A stretch of 64,000 nucleotides of DNA, taken from the NCBI GenBank assembly GCA_002692855.1, contig NZMJ01000032.1, positions 67,001-131,000 of the forward strand, read 5' to 3'. Shown here piece by piece: positions 43,066 to 53,073 of this stretch. Below the pieces are notes generated by a model. The model saw only the letters and a list, made by a program, of their open reading frames with translations. It did no database searches and was not told the DNA's origin. How positions within the stretch are numbered: the first letter of the stretch is position 1; each line of letters starts with the position of its first letter. The DNA is from Maricaulis sp. (GTDB lineage: Bacteria; Pseudomonadota; Alphaproteobacteria; Caulobacterales; Maricaulaceae). The translations under genes and the position numbers were made by a program.

Positions 43066-45021
43066 CTATTCCACCGTCCTTACCGCGACATTCGTGCCCC
43101 CCCGCCGAACGCGCCCGCCATCCTCGAAGACGAAGAACATCCGGTAGCGTTCCGGGGCGAATTGAACCGGGCCGTGCGCGCGCAGGAAGGCGGCGAAGGT
43201 CCGGGTCTGGTTCTGGGCGAAGTTCACCGTCACGAAACTGGTGCGCGCGCCAAGACACTGACCGGTGACCGGGTTGGTCTCGCACATTTCGACCTCGACC
43301 GGCAGATTGCCTGCGCCCAGATCGGCCCGCAGTGTCACGTCGCCGGCCGCTCCGATATTGACTGCCGAGAGGGCGACCGCGGTGCGTGTGCCATTGGTTG
43401 GCATGCCGGCAACACCGGGAGTTCCGATCGTCGCCGAGATCGACACGATATCGGGCTGTGCGGTCGGCGAAGACGACACGATCATCGAATTCACGCCCGA
43501 CCCGCGCGGTGCAGCATCGGAGTTGGCGCAGTTGGCGACCGGGAATACTTCCGCGCTATTCGTCGTCGCTGCGAACTGGGCCGAGAAGACGAATGTCGAT
43601 GTCCCGCCTGCCGGGATGGAAAATGAGGGATTGAGTGCCCCCTGGGCGACGTTGGTCGACGGATTGGTGGCCTGATAGCTGAAGGTCGCAGGCGACGCTG
43701 TTCCGTTGGCCCGCTGCAGGCTCATCGTGCAATTCGTGGCTTCAGCCGAACCCGAATTGATGAAGCTGGCAAAGGCTGTGGCGGGGGTTCCGTTGGTCAC
43801 CGAGCGCGCGAAGGGTAACACGGCCCCGGCCAGCACGGCGGCCGGCGTGTCGCGGTTCTCGACCGTGACGGTCCACGCCATTTCATGGGTGGTGTTCGCA
43901 GCCGGATCGTTTCGGACCAGCGAGGTCACATCGCGTACCGTCGCAGTTACCTGATAGGTGCCCGGCGCAAAATTGACGCCGTGGAAGGTGTAGCGGGTGC
44001 CATTTGCCGCAAACCCGATGCCGTCCGGGGTTTGCGCCGGAGACTGGACGACATTGCCATTCACCCGCCAGGTCACGCCGAACGCCTGATCGTCGATGGT
44101 TTTCGGGATCACCGAGAACCGGATACGGCCATTGCGCGTCATCGTAACGGGACCGGGAGCCGGATTGGCGCCATCCATGCCCGGTGCGGTGCGGTTGAAG
44201 ACACGAACGAATTGTTCGGTGTTGATCTGCTCCATCGGGCGATTGAGCGTTCGCATCAGCGAATTGTAGGTCGGACGCCAGACACCGGTCGGGCAGTAGT
44301 GTCCGCCTTCATACATGCCAGGCTGTGCGTCTGCGGTATCGGTCGTCGGCACCGGGGTCGCCGCGTCAATCCACATCGCCCACGGGCTGGCCGTGCGGGT
44401 GGACTGGGCGCTCGAGTTGATTTCGCCCGGAGGACCGTAGAGGCCGGGCTGCTGGGCGCAGATATTGGCGTCGACATATTCGTCGTTCAGGCTGGCAAAG
44501 CTGTGCCCGATCTCGTGCTGGAAGACGGACGGGGCGTGCTCGTTCAGCGTCGTGGTGGCGTAAAATCCGCCGCCACCGCCATATTCCGTCGTATTGGCGA
44601 CAATCAGACGGATGTGAAAGGTGATGGTCGGATCAGCAGCGGTCAGAGCGGCGTTTGCACGCTGGTTGTTGGCGCACAGAAGCCGGGCGATGTTGAAGCA
44701 GCCCAGCTCGGACCCGAGCGCCGTATCCACTGGCGCGCCCGGACGGCTGACGCCGCTGGCATTGCTGTTGATCTCGAGGCGATAGACGTTGAAGTGATCG
44801 GCGTAGCGCACATAGGGCGAAGCACCGAGCAGGAAGTCCTTGAAGCCGTTCGCCGCTGTGCGGAAGGCATCCATTTCTGCGGCGGTGAAACCGTCCGCCA
44901 TGATGACGTAGTTGATGCGCGTATCGGGATCACCCGTCAGGTGGATCGGCACGAGCGTCTGGGCCGATGCCGATGCGGCACACATGACCGCCGCAGCGGC
45001 CGCGAGGATAGACCGGATCAT
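43066..45021 (-). CDS. secreted M64 peptidase (IgA-peptidase family)
   Basis: This 651-residue protein has a signal peptide (ILAAAAAVMCAASASA), then an M64 domain with VIMADGFTAAEMDAF and a zinc site HEIGHSFASLNDEY (HExxH plus a later Asp/Glu). The C-terminal half is a set of Ig-like or CARDB-type beta domains. It is likely an extracellular or cell-surface zinc protease. It overlaps the upstream gene by 4 bp (ATGA), so they form a two-gene operon. Confidence 0.87.
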   Translation of the reverse strand: MIRSILAAAAAVMCAASASAQTLVPIHLTGDPDTRINYVIMADGFTAAEMDAFRTAANGFKDFLLGASPYVRYADHFNVYRLEINSNASGVSRPGAPVDTALGSELGCFNIARLLCANNQRANAALTAADPTITFHIRLIVANTTEYGGGGGFYATTTLNEHAPSVFQHEIGHSFASLNDEYVDANICAQQPGLYGPPGEINSSAQSTRTASPWAMWIDAATPVPTTDTADAQPGMYEGGHYCPTGVWRPTYNSLMRTLNRPMEQINTEQFVRVFNRTAPGMDGANPAPGPVTMTRNGRIRFSVIPKTIDDQAFGVTWRVNGNVVQSPAQTPDGIGFAANGTRYTFHGVNFAPGTYQVTATVRDVTSLVRNDPAANTTHEMAWTVTVENRDTPAAVLAGAVLPFARSVTNGTPATAFASFINSGSAEATNCTMSLQRANGTASPATFSYQATNPSTNVAQGALNPSFSIPAGGTSTFVFSAQFAATTNSAEVFPVANCANSDAAPRGSGVNSMIVSSSPTAQPDIVSISATIGTPGVAGMPTNGTRTAVALSAVNIGAAGDVTLRADLGAGNLPVEVEMCETNPVTGQCLGARTSFVTVNFAQNQTRTFAAFLRAHGPVQFAPERYRMFFVFEDGGRVRRGGTNVAVRTVE

Positions 45022-45689
45022 CGGCCTTCTCCTTCAATCGTGATGTCAGCGTGACCCAAGCGCTCGCCCTGACCCGAAAGATCAGTCGTCAGCGTGGAAC
45101 GAATTTCGATGGTGGCGGCGGCCGCCGGCAAGGCGATCCAGACATCCAGAGGTTCGCTGTCATCGACAAAGGAGCGGTTCGACCCCGAAGCGTGGGAGCC
45201 ATCGGAATTCCAGCCCTCGAACCGTACGAAGCGGTGGTCGCGGACAAATCCGTCGGCGACGACTTGACCGGAAGCATCGCGCGCGATCACGTGGACGAAC
45301 TCGCCCGGCCATCCGGCATCGCTGTCAGACAGGCGTTCGGCCCGCCCTTCGGTCAGGGGCGAAACGTGGAGCCCCGCATCGTTGAGCAGCACGGCATAGG
45401 GCCGCTCGACACGGCCGGGATCAGCCGTGGTGCGGACGCTGAGGAAGCCGGGCTCGGACCGCAGCACGCGCACTGCATCGTCATTACCCTCAAGGATGAT
45501 GATCCCGGAGCCTGCGTTCACCGAAACGAACTGGCTGGGCACACCGCCCAGCACGTCCCTTACATGCGCCGCGGCGTCCGCATCGGTCGGGAAACTCCCT
45601 GGCTCGATCCGGACCTCGATGGGATCCAGCGCGATGGCGCTGGAGCCGAAAATTGTTGCCAAAAGTATTGACGCGCCGACTCGTTTCAC
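45018..45689 (-). CDS. exported protein of unknown function, M64 partner
   Basis: This 223-residue protein has a signal peptide (MKRVGASILLATIFGSSAIA). The first half (GGVPSQFVSVNAGSGIIILEG) looks like a small alpha-beta domain, the rest beta-rich. I do not recognise a family. It precedes the M64 peptidase with a 4-bp overlap, so it could be a chaperone, inhibitor or cofactor of the protease. Confidence 0.6.
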   Translation of the reverse strand: MKRVGASILLATIFGSSAIALDPIEVRIEPGSFPTDADAAAHVRDVLGGVPSQFVSVNAGSGIIILEGNDDAVRVLRSEPGFLSVRTTADPGRVERPYAVLLNDAGLHVSPLTEGRAERLSDSDAGWPGEFVHVIARDASGQVVADGFVRDHRFVRFEGWNSDGSHASGSNRSFVDDSEPLDVWIALPAAAATIEIRSTLTTDLSGQGERLGHADITIEGEGR

Positions 45690-45757
45690 GTTGCCCCCCG
45701 AAGCAGAATTGCGTCAACGCTAACGGGCATTTATGGCTTGTGCCAGCGGGAAATTAT

Positions 45758-46228
45758 TCAACTATCGGGCCGGGATCGGCGCAGCCATATCGCAACGGCC
45801 AGCGCGGCCGCTTCATCGCGCAATCCCGCGATCGCGTCCGCCGGCGACAGCCAGACCGGGTCATGGTCACTGTCATGAATGCGCTTGGACTTCTTGCCCG
45901 CCGAGGCCGCGAAATAGCCCGAAATGTTCAGGCGGGCCTTGCCCTTGGCCGTCACGAGATATTGCCGCGTCCGCACCAGGAGCGTGCCAGCCTTGCACGT
46001 GAGGCCCGATTCTTCCTCGAACTCACGGGTCATCGCTTCGGTCTCGGTCTCGCCCTTTTCGATCCGCCCGCCGGGGAGGTCGAGCCAGGATTGACCCGCG
46101 CTCGTGACTTTCACGCACAGGATCCTGCCCGCCTTGTCGGCCGCAACGCCAAAGGCGCAAGGCCGGCGGGTGTAACGCAGGCCCTTTTTGGGAGCGCCAA
46201 AGGTCGGGACCGGCGGCGAGGATGCCAT
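45758..46228 (-). CDS. Nudix hydrolase
   Basis: This 156-residue protein has a Nudix box at GGRIEKGETETEAMTREFEEES, matching GX5EX7REUXEEXGU. It lies directly downstream of the ferredoxin gene (1-bp overlap of start and stop). It probably cleans up a nucleotide derivative; substrate unknown. Confidence 0.9.
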   Translation of the reverse strand: MASSPPVPTFGAPKKGLRYTRRPCAFGVAADKAGRILCVKVTSAGQSWLDLPGGRIEKGETETEAMTREFEEESGLTCKAGTLLVRTRQYLVTAKGKARLNISGYFAASAGKKSKRIHDSDHDPVWLSPADAIAGLRDEAAALAVAIWLRRSRPDS

Positions 46229-46560
46229 TACGGCTCGCTGCCGGGCGCGAGCGTGACCTCCAGGCCGTCCAGGTTTGGCTCCATCAGTATCTGGCAGGAC
46301 AGGCGCGAATTGCCCTTCACGTCGAACGCCTCATCGAGGCGATCTTCCTCTTCCTCGTTCGGCGCGTAGAGCTTGGGCAGCCACGCGTCGGCGACATAGA
46401 CATGGCATGTGGCGCAGGCCGCCGCCCCGCCGCACTCGGCCTTGATCGGCAAGCCGTGGTCGCGGATCACCTCCATCGCGCGCCACCCCTCGAGCGCTTG
46501 CAGGGTGTGGGTCTCGCCCTGCATGTCGGTGACGATGAGACGGATTGTTTCTTCGGGCAT
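46228..46560 (-). CDS. 2Fe-2S ferredoxin
   Basis: The ATG at 46560 has GAGGA upstream; 110 residues. Four cysteines in CGGAAACATC and a later SC supply the 2Fe-2S cluster, with the pattern of an adrenodoxin or FdxB-type ferredoxin. It lies between a GST and a Nudix gene on the same strand, close to a ferredoxin-NADP reductase-like gene, a likely electron donor. Confidence 0.9.
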   Translation of the reverse strand: MPEETIRLIVTDMQGETHTLQALEGWRAMEVIRDHGLPIKAECGGAAACATCHVYVADAWLPKLYAPNEEEEDRLDEAFDVKGNSRLSCQILMEPNLDGLEVTLAPGSEP

Positions 46561-46570
46561 GTATCGGTCC

Positions 46571-47164
46571 TCAGTTCGCGGCCAGTTCGTGCTCGACCCG
46601 GTGGAGCCAGGCGCGAACCGCCGGGAAGTCCTCAAGGTCAAACCCGCCCTCACCCGCGACGTGGGTGTAGGCATAAAGCGCGATGTCCGCGAGCGTCATC
46701 GCGTCGGTGACAAAGTAATCGCGCGCCACAAGGCGAAGTTCCATCACGCCCAGTGCGCGGCGTCCCTTGTTCATCAGGAAGGGATCAATCTCATCATCGC
46801 GCTTGTTCAGGAACGCCTTCTGGTAGCGGCGCACGGCGATGGCGGGCTCGTGGCTGTATTGCTCCCAATAGAGCCATTCCATCATCTTGGCTCGGTCGAA
46901 CGGATCGGGCGGGATCAGGTCGGAACCTTCCGCCAGATAGAGCATGATCGCTGCCGACTGGGCCAGCGTGCGGCCGTCCTGACGCACCAGGCAGGGCACT
47001 TGTCCGGCAGGATTGATCGACAGGAATTCGGCGGTCCGGGTGTAGCCGGATGTGACATCGACTTCCTTCCACTCGAAGGGAATGGAGAGACGCTCGGCCA
47101 CCCAGCGCACTTTCCAGCAATTGCCGCTGCGGGAGTCGCCGTAAACCGTCACTGACGCCGTCAT
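46571..47164 (-). CDS. glutathione S-transferase
   Basis: The ATG at 47164 is preceded by GGAGGAACAGGCG; 197 residues. An N-terminal thioredoxin-like domain has YGDSRSGNCWKVRW (Ser/Cys active-site region) and INPAGQVPCLVRQ with the cis-Pro, then a helical C-terminal domain. It is next to the ferredoxin gene (10-bp gap). Its substrate is unknown; detoxification or a redox role are both possible. Confidence 0.88.
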   Translation of the reverse strand: MTASVTVYGDSRSGNCWKVRWVAERLSIPFEWKEVDVTSGYTRTAEFLSINPAGQVPCLVRQDGRTLAQSAAIMLYLAEGSDLIPPDPFDRAKMMEWLYWEQYSHEPAIAVRRYQKAFLNKRDDEIDPFLMNKGRRALGVMELRLVARDYFVTDAMTLADIALYAYTHVAGEGGFDLEDFPAVRAWLHRVEHELAAN

Positions 47165-47199
47165 CGCCTGTTCCTCCGGGGAATCACTCCCCCGCGAGC

Positions 47200-48360
<1,161 letters not shown>

Positions 48361-48382
48361 TCAATCGCAAGTCAGGTCTGCC

Positions 48383-48697
48383 ATGCACAATGACGCACCC
48401 GTTCCGCCCGCCCAGTGCACGACGATGAAAGAGGTGCGCGAAGGGGTCGATTATCTCGACCGGCAACTCGTCGCGCTGATTGCCGAACGGTCGCGCTACA
48501 TGGAAGCGGCCGCGCGCATCAAGCCCGGGCGAGATACCGTGCGCGATGACTGGCGGGTCAATGACGTGATTTCGAAAGTGTCGGCGGCAGCCGGCGAAGC
48601 GGGACTGCCCCTGTCCATCGCCGAGCCGGTTTGGCGCGAGCTGGTCGAGCGCTCGATCCAGTATGAGTTCGAGGTCTGGGACCGCACACGAGACTGA
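48383..48697 (+). CDS. monofunctional AroQ-class chorismate mutase
   Basis: This 104-residue, all-helical protein has VDYLDRQLVALIAERSRYMEAAARIKPG, with the Arg and Lys of the AroQ active site. It converts chorismate to prephenate. The PchB-like C-terminal (VWRELVERSIQYEFEVW) is similar to isochorismate-pyruvate lyases, so that activity cannot be ruled out. Divergent from the FNR-type gene. Confidence 0.85.
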   Translation: MHNDAPVPPAQCTTMKEVREGVDYLDRQLVALIAERSRYMEAAARIKPGRDTVRDDWRVNDVISKVSAAAGEAGLPLSIAEPVWRELVERSIQYEFEVWDRTRD

Positions 48698-48740
48698 GCG
48701 TGTCCGCGAACCCGCTGCCTCTCCCAAGGGAAGACGGACG

Positions 48741-49085
48741 CTAGGCTTCGAGCACCCGCGCGATCTCGTCGAAGGTCCGCTTCGCGGCGGCCCGCACCTC
48801 AGACACAGCGGCTGGCCACATGCCGGGTGACGCCGTTTCGGCGCGCTCGCACGCCTCGGCCAACTGGAAGGCACCGACGCCGCGTGCAGCGCCCTTGAGC
48901 GTGTGCGCGGCAGCCTGCCAGGCGTAAATTTCACTCGCGGCCTGCATTGCAGACACGCAGCGTTCGGCCTGATCGCGCAGCAAGCCGAACAATTCAGCCT
49001 CCAGCTCGGCATCCGCACCGGTGTAGCGCGCCAGATGATCGCGGTCGAAGACCGGGGCCGGCCCGGTATGTGTCACGGTTTCCAT
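48741..49085 (-). CDS. Hpt-domain phosphotransfer protein
   Basis: This 114-residue protein is a stand-alone histidine phosphotransfer domain with AAHTLKGAARGVGA, the His site. It probably relays phosphoryl groups between a kinase/receiver and a response regulator. The PAS-HWE kinase at 39596 is 8 kb away, so no firm link can be made. It is monocistronic, convergent with the chorismate mutase gene. Confidence 0.8.
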   Translation of the reverse strand: METVTHTGPAPVFDRDHLARYTGADAELEAELFGLLRDQAERCVSAMQAASEIYAWQAAAHTLKGAARGVGAFQLAEACERAETASPGMWPAAVSEVRAAAKRTFDEIARVLEA

Positions 49086-49182
49086 TCGCCCAGTGTGACA
49101 TGACGAGCGTTACGGTTTTCCTACGCTGACAGGCGCGCGTGGATGCTTGCCGCGCCGCGGGCACGTGGGTAAGCCTTCAGCC

Positions 49183-50376
49183 ATGACCCAGTTCGCCGAT
49201 CTCATCGCCCCGTTCGACGAGGCTGACTTCTTCCGCGACCATTACGGCAAGAAGCCGCTGCATATCGCCCGGCCCGACGCCGACGTGTCCGGCATCCTGG
49301 ACTGGGACAGCTTCAATGATGCGCTGGAACGCATGCCGTTCTGGACGTCGGAATCGCTCCGGATTGCCTTCAACAATCACCCGGCTCCGCCGGAAAGCTT
49401 CTGCGACCCGGTCGAGACGCTGGAAGGCCATACCGTGCTGCGGGCCAATCCGGCGCGCGTGAAGGCGCTGATCGGTGTCGGTGCGACCGTTGTGACCAAC
49501 CGGTTGCACGAGGTCAGTCCGGGGGTTCGCCTCACGGCTGCCGCGATCCAGCAGCGCACCCAGGCGCGCGTCGCCGCCAACGCCTATTGCAGCTTCAAGG
49601 GTGTCCAGGCCTTCCAGAGCCATTTCGACCTTCACGATGCCTTCGTGATCCAGGTGGAAGGCGAAAAGACGTGGAATATCTGGTCCGGTCGCGAGGATCG
49701 TCCGGTCGCGCACATGGCGCCGGGAGACGCGACTTCGGCTTATCTCATGCGTCAGCGCGGCGCCTTGCTGGAGCAGGTCCGCATGAAGCAGGGCGACGTG
49801 CTTTATCTGCCGCGCGGCCAGTATCACGACGCCCTCGCCGAGGACGGACCGACCCTGCATGTTACCTTCTCGATCAATCCGCTGACCGGGCTGTCGCTGT
49901 TCGAGATGCTGGAGGCCGAGGCCCGGCTCGATCCGCTGTTTCGCGACTATGTGCCGAGCCACGCCGACGGCGATGCCATGCGCGCGCATCTGGAACGTCT
50001 CGCTGAGCGCCTGAAGGAGATGGCCACCTCGCCCCTGATCGCGGACGAGATTGCCGGTGCCCAGCGCGCCACCCGGATCGACACCGAGGGCTTTGGCCTG
50101 CCCCGCGAATTCCCGCCGAATTTCTACGCCGTCACCGGCCAGCCGTGCGAGATGATCCGCCGCGACGAGGGCTATGTCCTGTCTGGACACGGCGGCGAGA
50201 TCGCACTGGGGTCGGCGCGCAAGGCGGTCGACTGGCTGTTGCGCCAGCGGCAATTTTCCGAAGAGGAATTGATCGCCCGGTTTGCGCAAGCCACGCCCGA
50301 CGCGCTTCGCCAGCTTCTCGGGACGTTGGAAAATCAAGGTTATATCGCGCGCGCCGCCCTGCCCGCGCGCGGCTAG
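49183..50376 (+). CDS. JmjC/Cupin_4-type oxygenase (ROX-like)
   Basis: The ATG at 49183 is used; 397 residues. HFDLHDAFVIQVEGEKTW has the HxD iron residues and QVEGEK strand, and LYLPRGQYHDA carries the distal His; this layout matches the bacterial ribosomal oxygenase YcfD. The C-terminus is a winged-helix region (FAQATPDALRQLLGTLEN). YcfD hydroxylates a ribosomal protein arginine; that activity here is inferred. It lies just before the tRNA-Lys gene. Confidence 0.82.
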   Translation: MTQFADLIAPFDEADFFRDHYGKKPLHIARPDADVSGILDWDSFNDALERMPFWTSESLRIAFNNHPAPPESFCDPVETLEGHTVLRANPARVKALIGVGATVVTNRLHEVSPGVRLTAAAIQQRTQARVAANAYCSFKGVQAFQSHFDLHDAFVIQVEGEKTWNIWSGREDRPVAHMAPGDATSAYLMRQRGALLEQVRMKQGDVLYLPRGQYHDALAEDGPTLHVTFSINPLTGLSLFEMLEAEARLDPLFRDYVPSHADGDAMRAHLERLAERLKEMATSPLIADEIAGAQRATRIDTEGFGLPREFPPNFYAVTGQPCEMIRRDEGYVLSGHGGEIALGSARKAVDWLLRQRQFSEEELIARFAQATPDALRQLLGTLENQGYIARAALPARG

Positions 50377-50496
50377 GACGAGGCCCCGCACGCCTGCAGG
50401 CCGGGTTTGCAGCACGGGGCTTGCGCTTTGACGATTTACGCGTATTTTCCGCGCCCTTCCCGGCAGCGCTCCGCGCTGTCATAGTGGAAGCCCGGC

Positions 50497-50572
<76 letters not shown>

Positions 50573-50799
50573 ATAAAATCATACAGTTAAGTACTCGATT
50601 TTCGGAACACAAGTAGAACAGGAGACCTTCTGAAAGGTCCCCGTGGACTTCCGATGTTATCCACACGCTTTTCATTTATGCGATTTTAGCCGAGTCAATA
50701 CATCGTGGTAGCGAATTTTGATAGAATCGTTATAATTGCTCGTGCCCTGTCGGCGTGAGGCCCTTTGTTCCACTTTGGGTCGATTGAACGTCGGCGGGG

Positions 50800-51648
50800 C
50801 TATCTACGTTTTCCGCGCGTTCTATCGACACTGCTCCGATTGGGAACGAAGTTCCAATGACGGTAGCTGTGTGACCAACGGTCAGCGTAGCCGTTCGGAG
50901 TGGCGGTGCTAGCTCCGACATTGAAACGAGGGTAAATTTTCCAGATCCGATCCTTGATAACTCGATACACTCGCTCCTTCGCTCTGGCGCGCTTACTCCT
51001 TCTTTTCGCGGGCGGGACTGGCCTCGTGTGGACCTCATTGAGTCGAGATTGAACGCCTCCAAGCACGATATCTAGACCCTGCATAATATTATGTTTCTTT
51101 GAATTCACGCCAATAATTTCTTGATTGGGTACAATTACTCCGGAACTCGTGAAAACTGGAAAATCACTTAGGCTCGACATGTAGTTACGGAACATATCGA
51201 ATTTTTCTGGGCTCTGTGGTGGATCGTCGAGCAGTATCGAAGCGATCAGCATCTCGCCTGGGGAGTTATTTCCAGGCCAATATCGAAGCCCAAATGCATG
51301 CTTTATGAACTGATAGTACAATAAAAAATATTCATTATCCACTCTTTCATCGTCATATTCTGGCGGAACGTTAATATTTTGCCTGAACATAATTCTCACT
51401 TTTATTTTACCCTCTTCTATAATATTGAAAAATGATGATAAAAAATTTTCATATTTTTCTGCGTAATTTTCCGTAATCTTGCTCCACTTCATTTCTCCAT
51501 TTAAATTGTTCCTATTCTTAACGTCCTGGAGGCGTTGCTCTACCTCTTGCCGATCTGACGCGCGCACAAGCGCTCCACCATAGAATTGACTATAGTATCG
51601 GCCGCGTTCCACAGACTCGTCGCAATAGATCAAAATTCTCTCGGGCAT
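50800..51648 (-). CDS. DUF3800 domain protein
   Basis: The ATG at 51648 has GGAGG 8 bases upstream; 282 residues. LIYCDESVERGRYYSQFYGGALV is the DUF3800 start (Asp-Glu-Ser), followed by NGEMKWSKI and an acidic DDPPQ region; the family has an RNase H-like fold and often rides on mobile or defence islands. The C-terminal end is basic (RRSKRARAKER). Its codon use is AT-rich, unlike all neighbours, so it was gained horizontally. Its function is not known. Confidence 0.85.
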   Translation of the reverse strand: MPERILIYCDESVERGRYYSQFYGGALVRASDRQEVEQRLQDVKNRNNLNGEMKWSKITENYAEKYENFLSSFFNIIEEGKIKVRIMFRQNINVPPEYDDERVDNEYFLLYYQFIKHAFGLRYWPGNNSPGEMLIASILLDDPPQSPEKFDMFRNYMSSLSDFPVFTSSGVIVPNQEIIGVNSKKHNIMQGLDIVLGGVQSRLNEVHTRPVPPAKRRSKRARAKERVYRVIKDRIWKIYPRFNVGASTATPNGYADRWSHSYRHWNFVPNRSSVDRTRGKRR

Positions 51649-51789
51649 CGACAGGGCCTCCCAACGAGGATTCAATCAACCATACCGGGCATGTCTTCAC
51701 CAGCATGGTTTCCCAGAAATAGATCGGGCAAGTTCGTTCACTACAGATTTTTAAGTCAGTCGAACTCAAAGATTGACTGAAATCTCCCG

Positions 51790-51828
51790 ATCAGCGGGTC
51801 CAAGGTTCGAATCCTTGTGGGCGCACCA
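51790..51828 (+). repeat. attachment-site direct repeat, distal copy
   Basis: Exact copy of the tRNA-Lys 3' part. Just before it (TCTCCCG) the match to the tRNA stops, so this copy is not a tRNA gene. The native chromosome continues at 51829. Confidence 0.93.
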
Positions 51829-51898
51829 TTTCCCTTCCCTCATCGCGGCCCCGCCCGATATCGCAATACATTTCGCAATATTCGTGCGACGATGGGGC

Positions 51899-52414
51899 AT
51901 GAAACCAGAAAAAATCGCCCAGCTGAGAACCGCCGACGAATGTCGCGGCCTGATGACCAATGCCGAACGCCTGGGCAATGAGGAGGTCCATCGCCTGGCC
52001 TTTCAGAGGCTGTGCGTCCTGGCCGGGGAAGCCGAAGAGATCGACGACGAACGCGAGCGCGAGTTCGCGCAAGTGCTTGCCGCGCATGAAGAATTGCTGT
52101 CCCAGAAAAATGGCCGCAAGACCAAGGCGACCCGGCTGCGCGCCAAATACAAGGCCAAGGGACTCAATGCCTGTCTCGCCGACTGGCCGGCAGCGCCTGA
52201 TACGACCGCCAATCTCGAAACCCTGGCCCAGCACGGGCTGGGGGCATTCACTGGCGACTATCTGATCGTGAAACACGCCGATGAATTCGACACCAAGATC
52301 GTCGCTGCAGCCACGAAACGCCTGAAGAAGCACGACATCGACCTGCCGGAGCAGACCGCGCCCGAAACGGAAGACGAGCCGGAAACCGTGGCGGACAAGA
52401 AGGCGGCCGGCTAA
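51899..52414 (+). CDS. hypothetical alpha-helical protein
   Basis: The ATG at 51899 is preferred because upstream residues lie inside the repeat copy; 171 residues. A charged, helical protein (KPEKIAQLRTADECRGLMTNAERLG; RKTKATRLRAKYKAKG) with an acidic, lysine-containing tail. GC content matches the core chromosome, so it is the native gene beyond the island. I do not recognise a family. Confidence 0.6.
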   Translation: MKPEKIAQLRTADECRGLMTNAERLGNEEVHRLAFQRLCVLAGEAEEIDDEREREFAQVLAAHEELLSQKNGRKTKATRLRAKYKAKGLNACLADWPAAPDTTANLETLAQHGLGAFTGDYLIVKHADEFDTKIVAAATKRLKKHDIDLPEQTAPETEDEPETVADKKAAG

Positions 52415-52444
52415 GGCCGGGCCACCCCACCGTCTCCGGGGGAG

Positions 52445-52675
52445 TCATGAACAATCCGATTGCCCCTGCTGCATCGGCGGACATTTTGAATCCGAATAGG
52501 AGCAGAACACGCAACAGTCGCCCGGGAGCGGCTTGATTACCGCCCCGCAGCCCTTGCAATCATAAAAATACTGACAGGCATTGGTGGGCATGACTTCACG
52601 TTCCTTGTGACCGCATACCGGGCAGGTCAGAACGGCTTCAGTCTCGCTCGACGCGTCTAGCTTGGGCGTATCCAT
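52445..52675 (-). CDS. GDCCxxC-domain protein
   Basis: This 76-residue protein starts at the ATG at 52675. LTCPVCGHKEREVMPTNACQYFY and GDCCVFCSYSDSKC give paired cysteines; such small proteins accompany mercury- or metal-handling genes. It overlaps the MerT-like gene by 19 bp and so is translated from the same message. Confidence 0.8.
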   Translation of the reverse strand: MDTPKLDASSETEAVLTCPVCGHKEREVMPTNACQYFYDCKGCGAVIKPLPGDCCVFCSYSDSKCPPMQQGQSDCS

Positions 52676-53019
52676 TGCAAAATCTCGATCTCGTAACGTG
52701 GAAGAAGCAAGGCGGCCGACAAAAGCGCGAGCGTAATGGCCAGAAATATCCAGTACCGCGCGCGAACCCGCCCCCGGGCCCGAACGACCAGAAGCAGGCT
52801 GGATAAGGCCAGCAGCAGTGTCAGCCCCATCAACGGCCATCGTAGTGGCTCGAGCACAGACAGGCTGGCTGCGAAGGCACTCGATACGCCAATCTGTATC
52901 AGCAGGAGCGGAAGAACACAGCAGGACGCGCCCACAAGCGCGAACACTCCCGTCACCGCGCCGCCACCGAGCAACCCGCCCCTTGCCCACTCGCCTTTGG
53001 ATCTTGTTTCATCAGCCAT
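52657..53019 (-). CDS. MerT-like mercuric transport protein
   Basis: The ATG at 53019 is used; 120 residues. The first membrane helix has ALVGASCCVLPLLLIQIG with the paired cysteines that bind Hg(II) in MerT, then two more membrane helices. It is first in a two-gene unit, divergent from a MerR-type regulator. No merA or merP is present, so mercury would be taken up without a reductase encoded here; a different thiophilic metal is possible. Confidence 0.8.
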   Translation of the reverse strand: MADETRSKGEWARGGLLGGGAVTGVFALVGASCCVLPLLLIQIGVSSAFAASLSVLEPLRWPLMGLTLLLALSSLLLVVRARGRVRARYWIFLAITLALLSAALLLPRYEIEILQWIRPS

Positions 53020-53025
53020 GAAACG

Positions 53026-53056
53026 AGTGTAAAAGCTGTAGCCACTCCAGATACAA
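53026..53056 (-). promoter_or_regulatory. MerR-type promoter with 19-bp spacer
   Basis: On the minus strand -35 TTGTAT, 19-bp spacer, -10 TACACT. The spacer contains a near-palindrome CTGGAG...CTACAG, the MerR operator layout in which the regulator untwists an over-long promoter. The predicted start is next to the MerT-like ATG (53019), so the message may be almost leaderless. Confidence 0.65.
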
Positions 53057-53073
53057 GGGTCGCCATGCACGCG

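Larger units (their letters stand above)
50573..51828. mobile_element. tRNA-Lys-associated mini-island
   Basis: This is a 1,256-bp insert between the tRNA-Lys 3' end and its duplicated 39-bp copy. It is strikingly AT-rich compared with both sides. The only credible gene is the DUF3800 gene on the minus strand. There is no integrase, excisionase or transposase, so integration must have used an enzyme in trans or one since lost. The 227 bases before the gene's end (50573-50799) and the 141 bases after its start show no coding potential. Confidence 0.85.

Noticed and set aside
51790-51828. A second tRNA-Lys gene
   Set aside because: Only the 3' 39 bases are present; the acceptor 5' strand, D arm and anticodon are missing.
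51773-51898. Upstream start for the hypothetical gene at 51899
   Set aside because: The extra residues would be read through the tRNA repeat copy, and the region just before it is non-coding island sequence.
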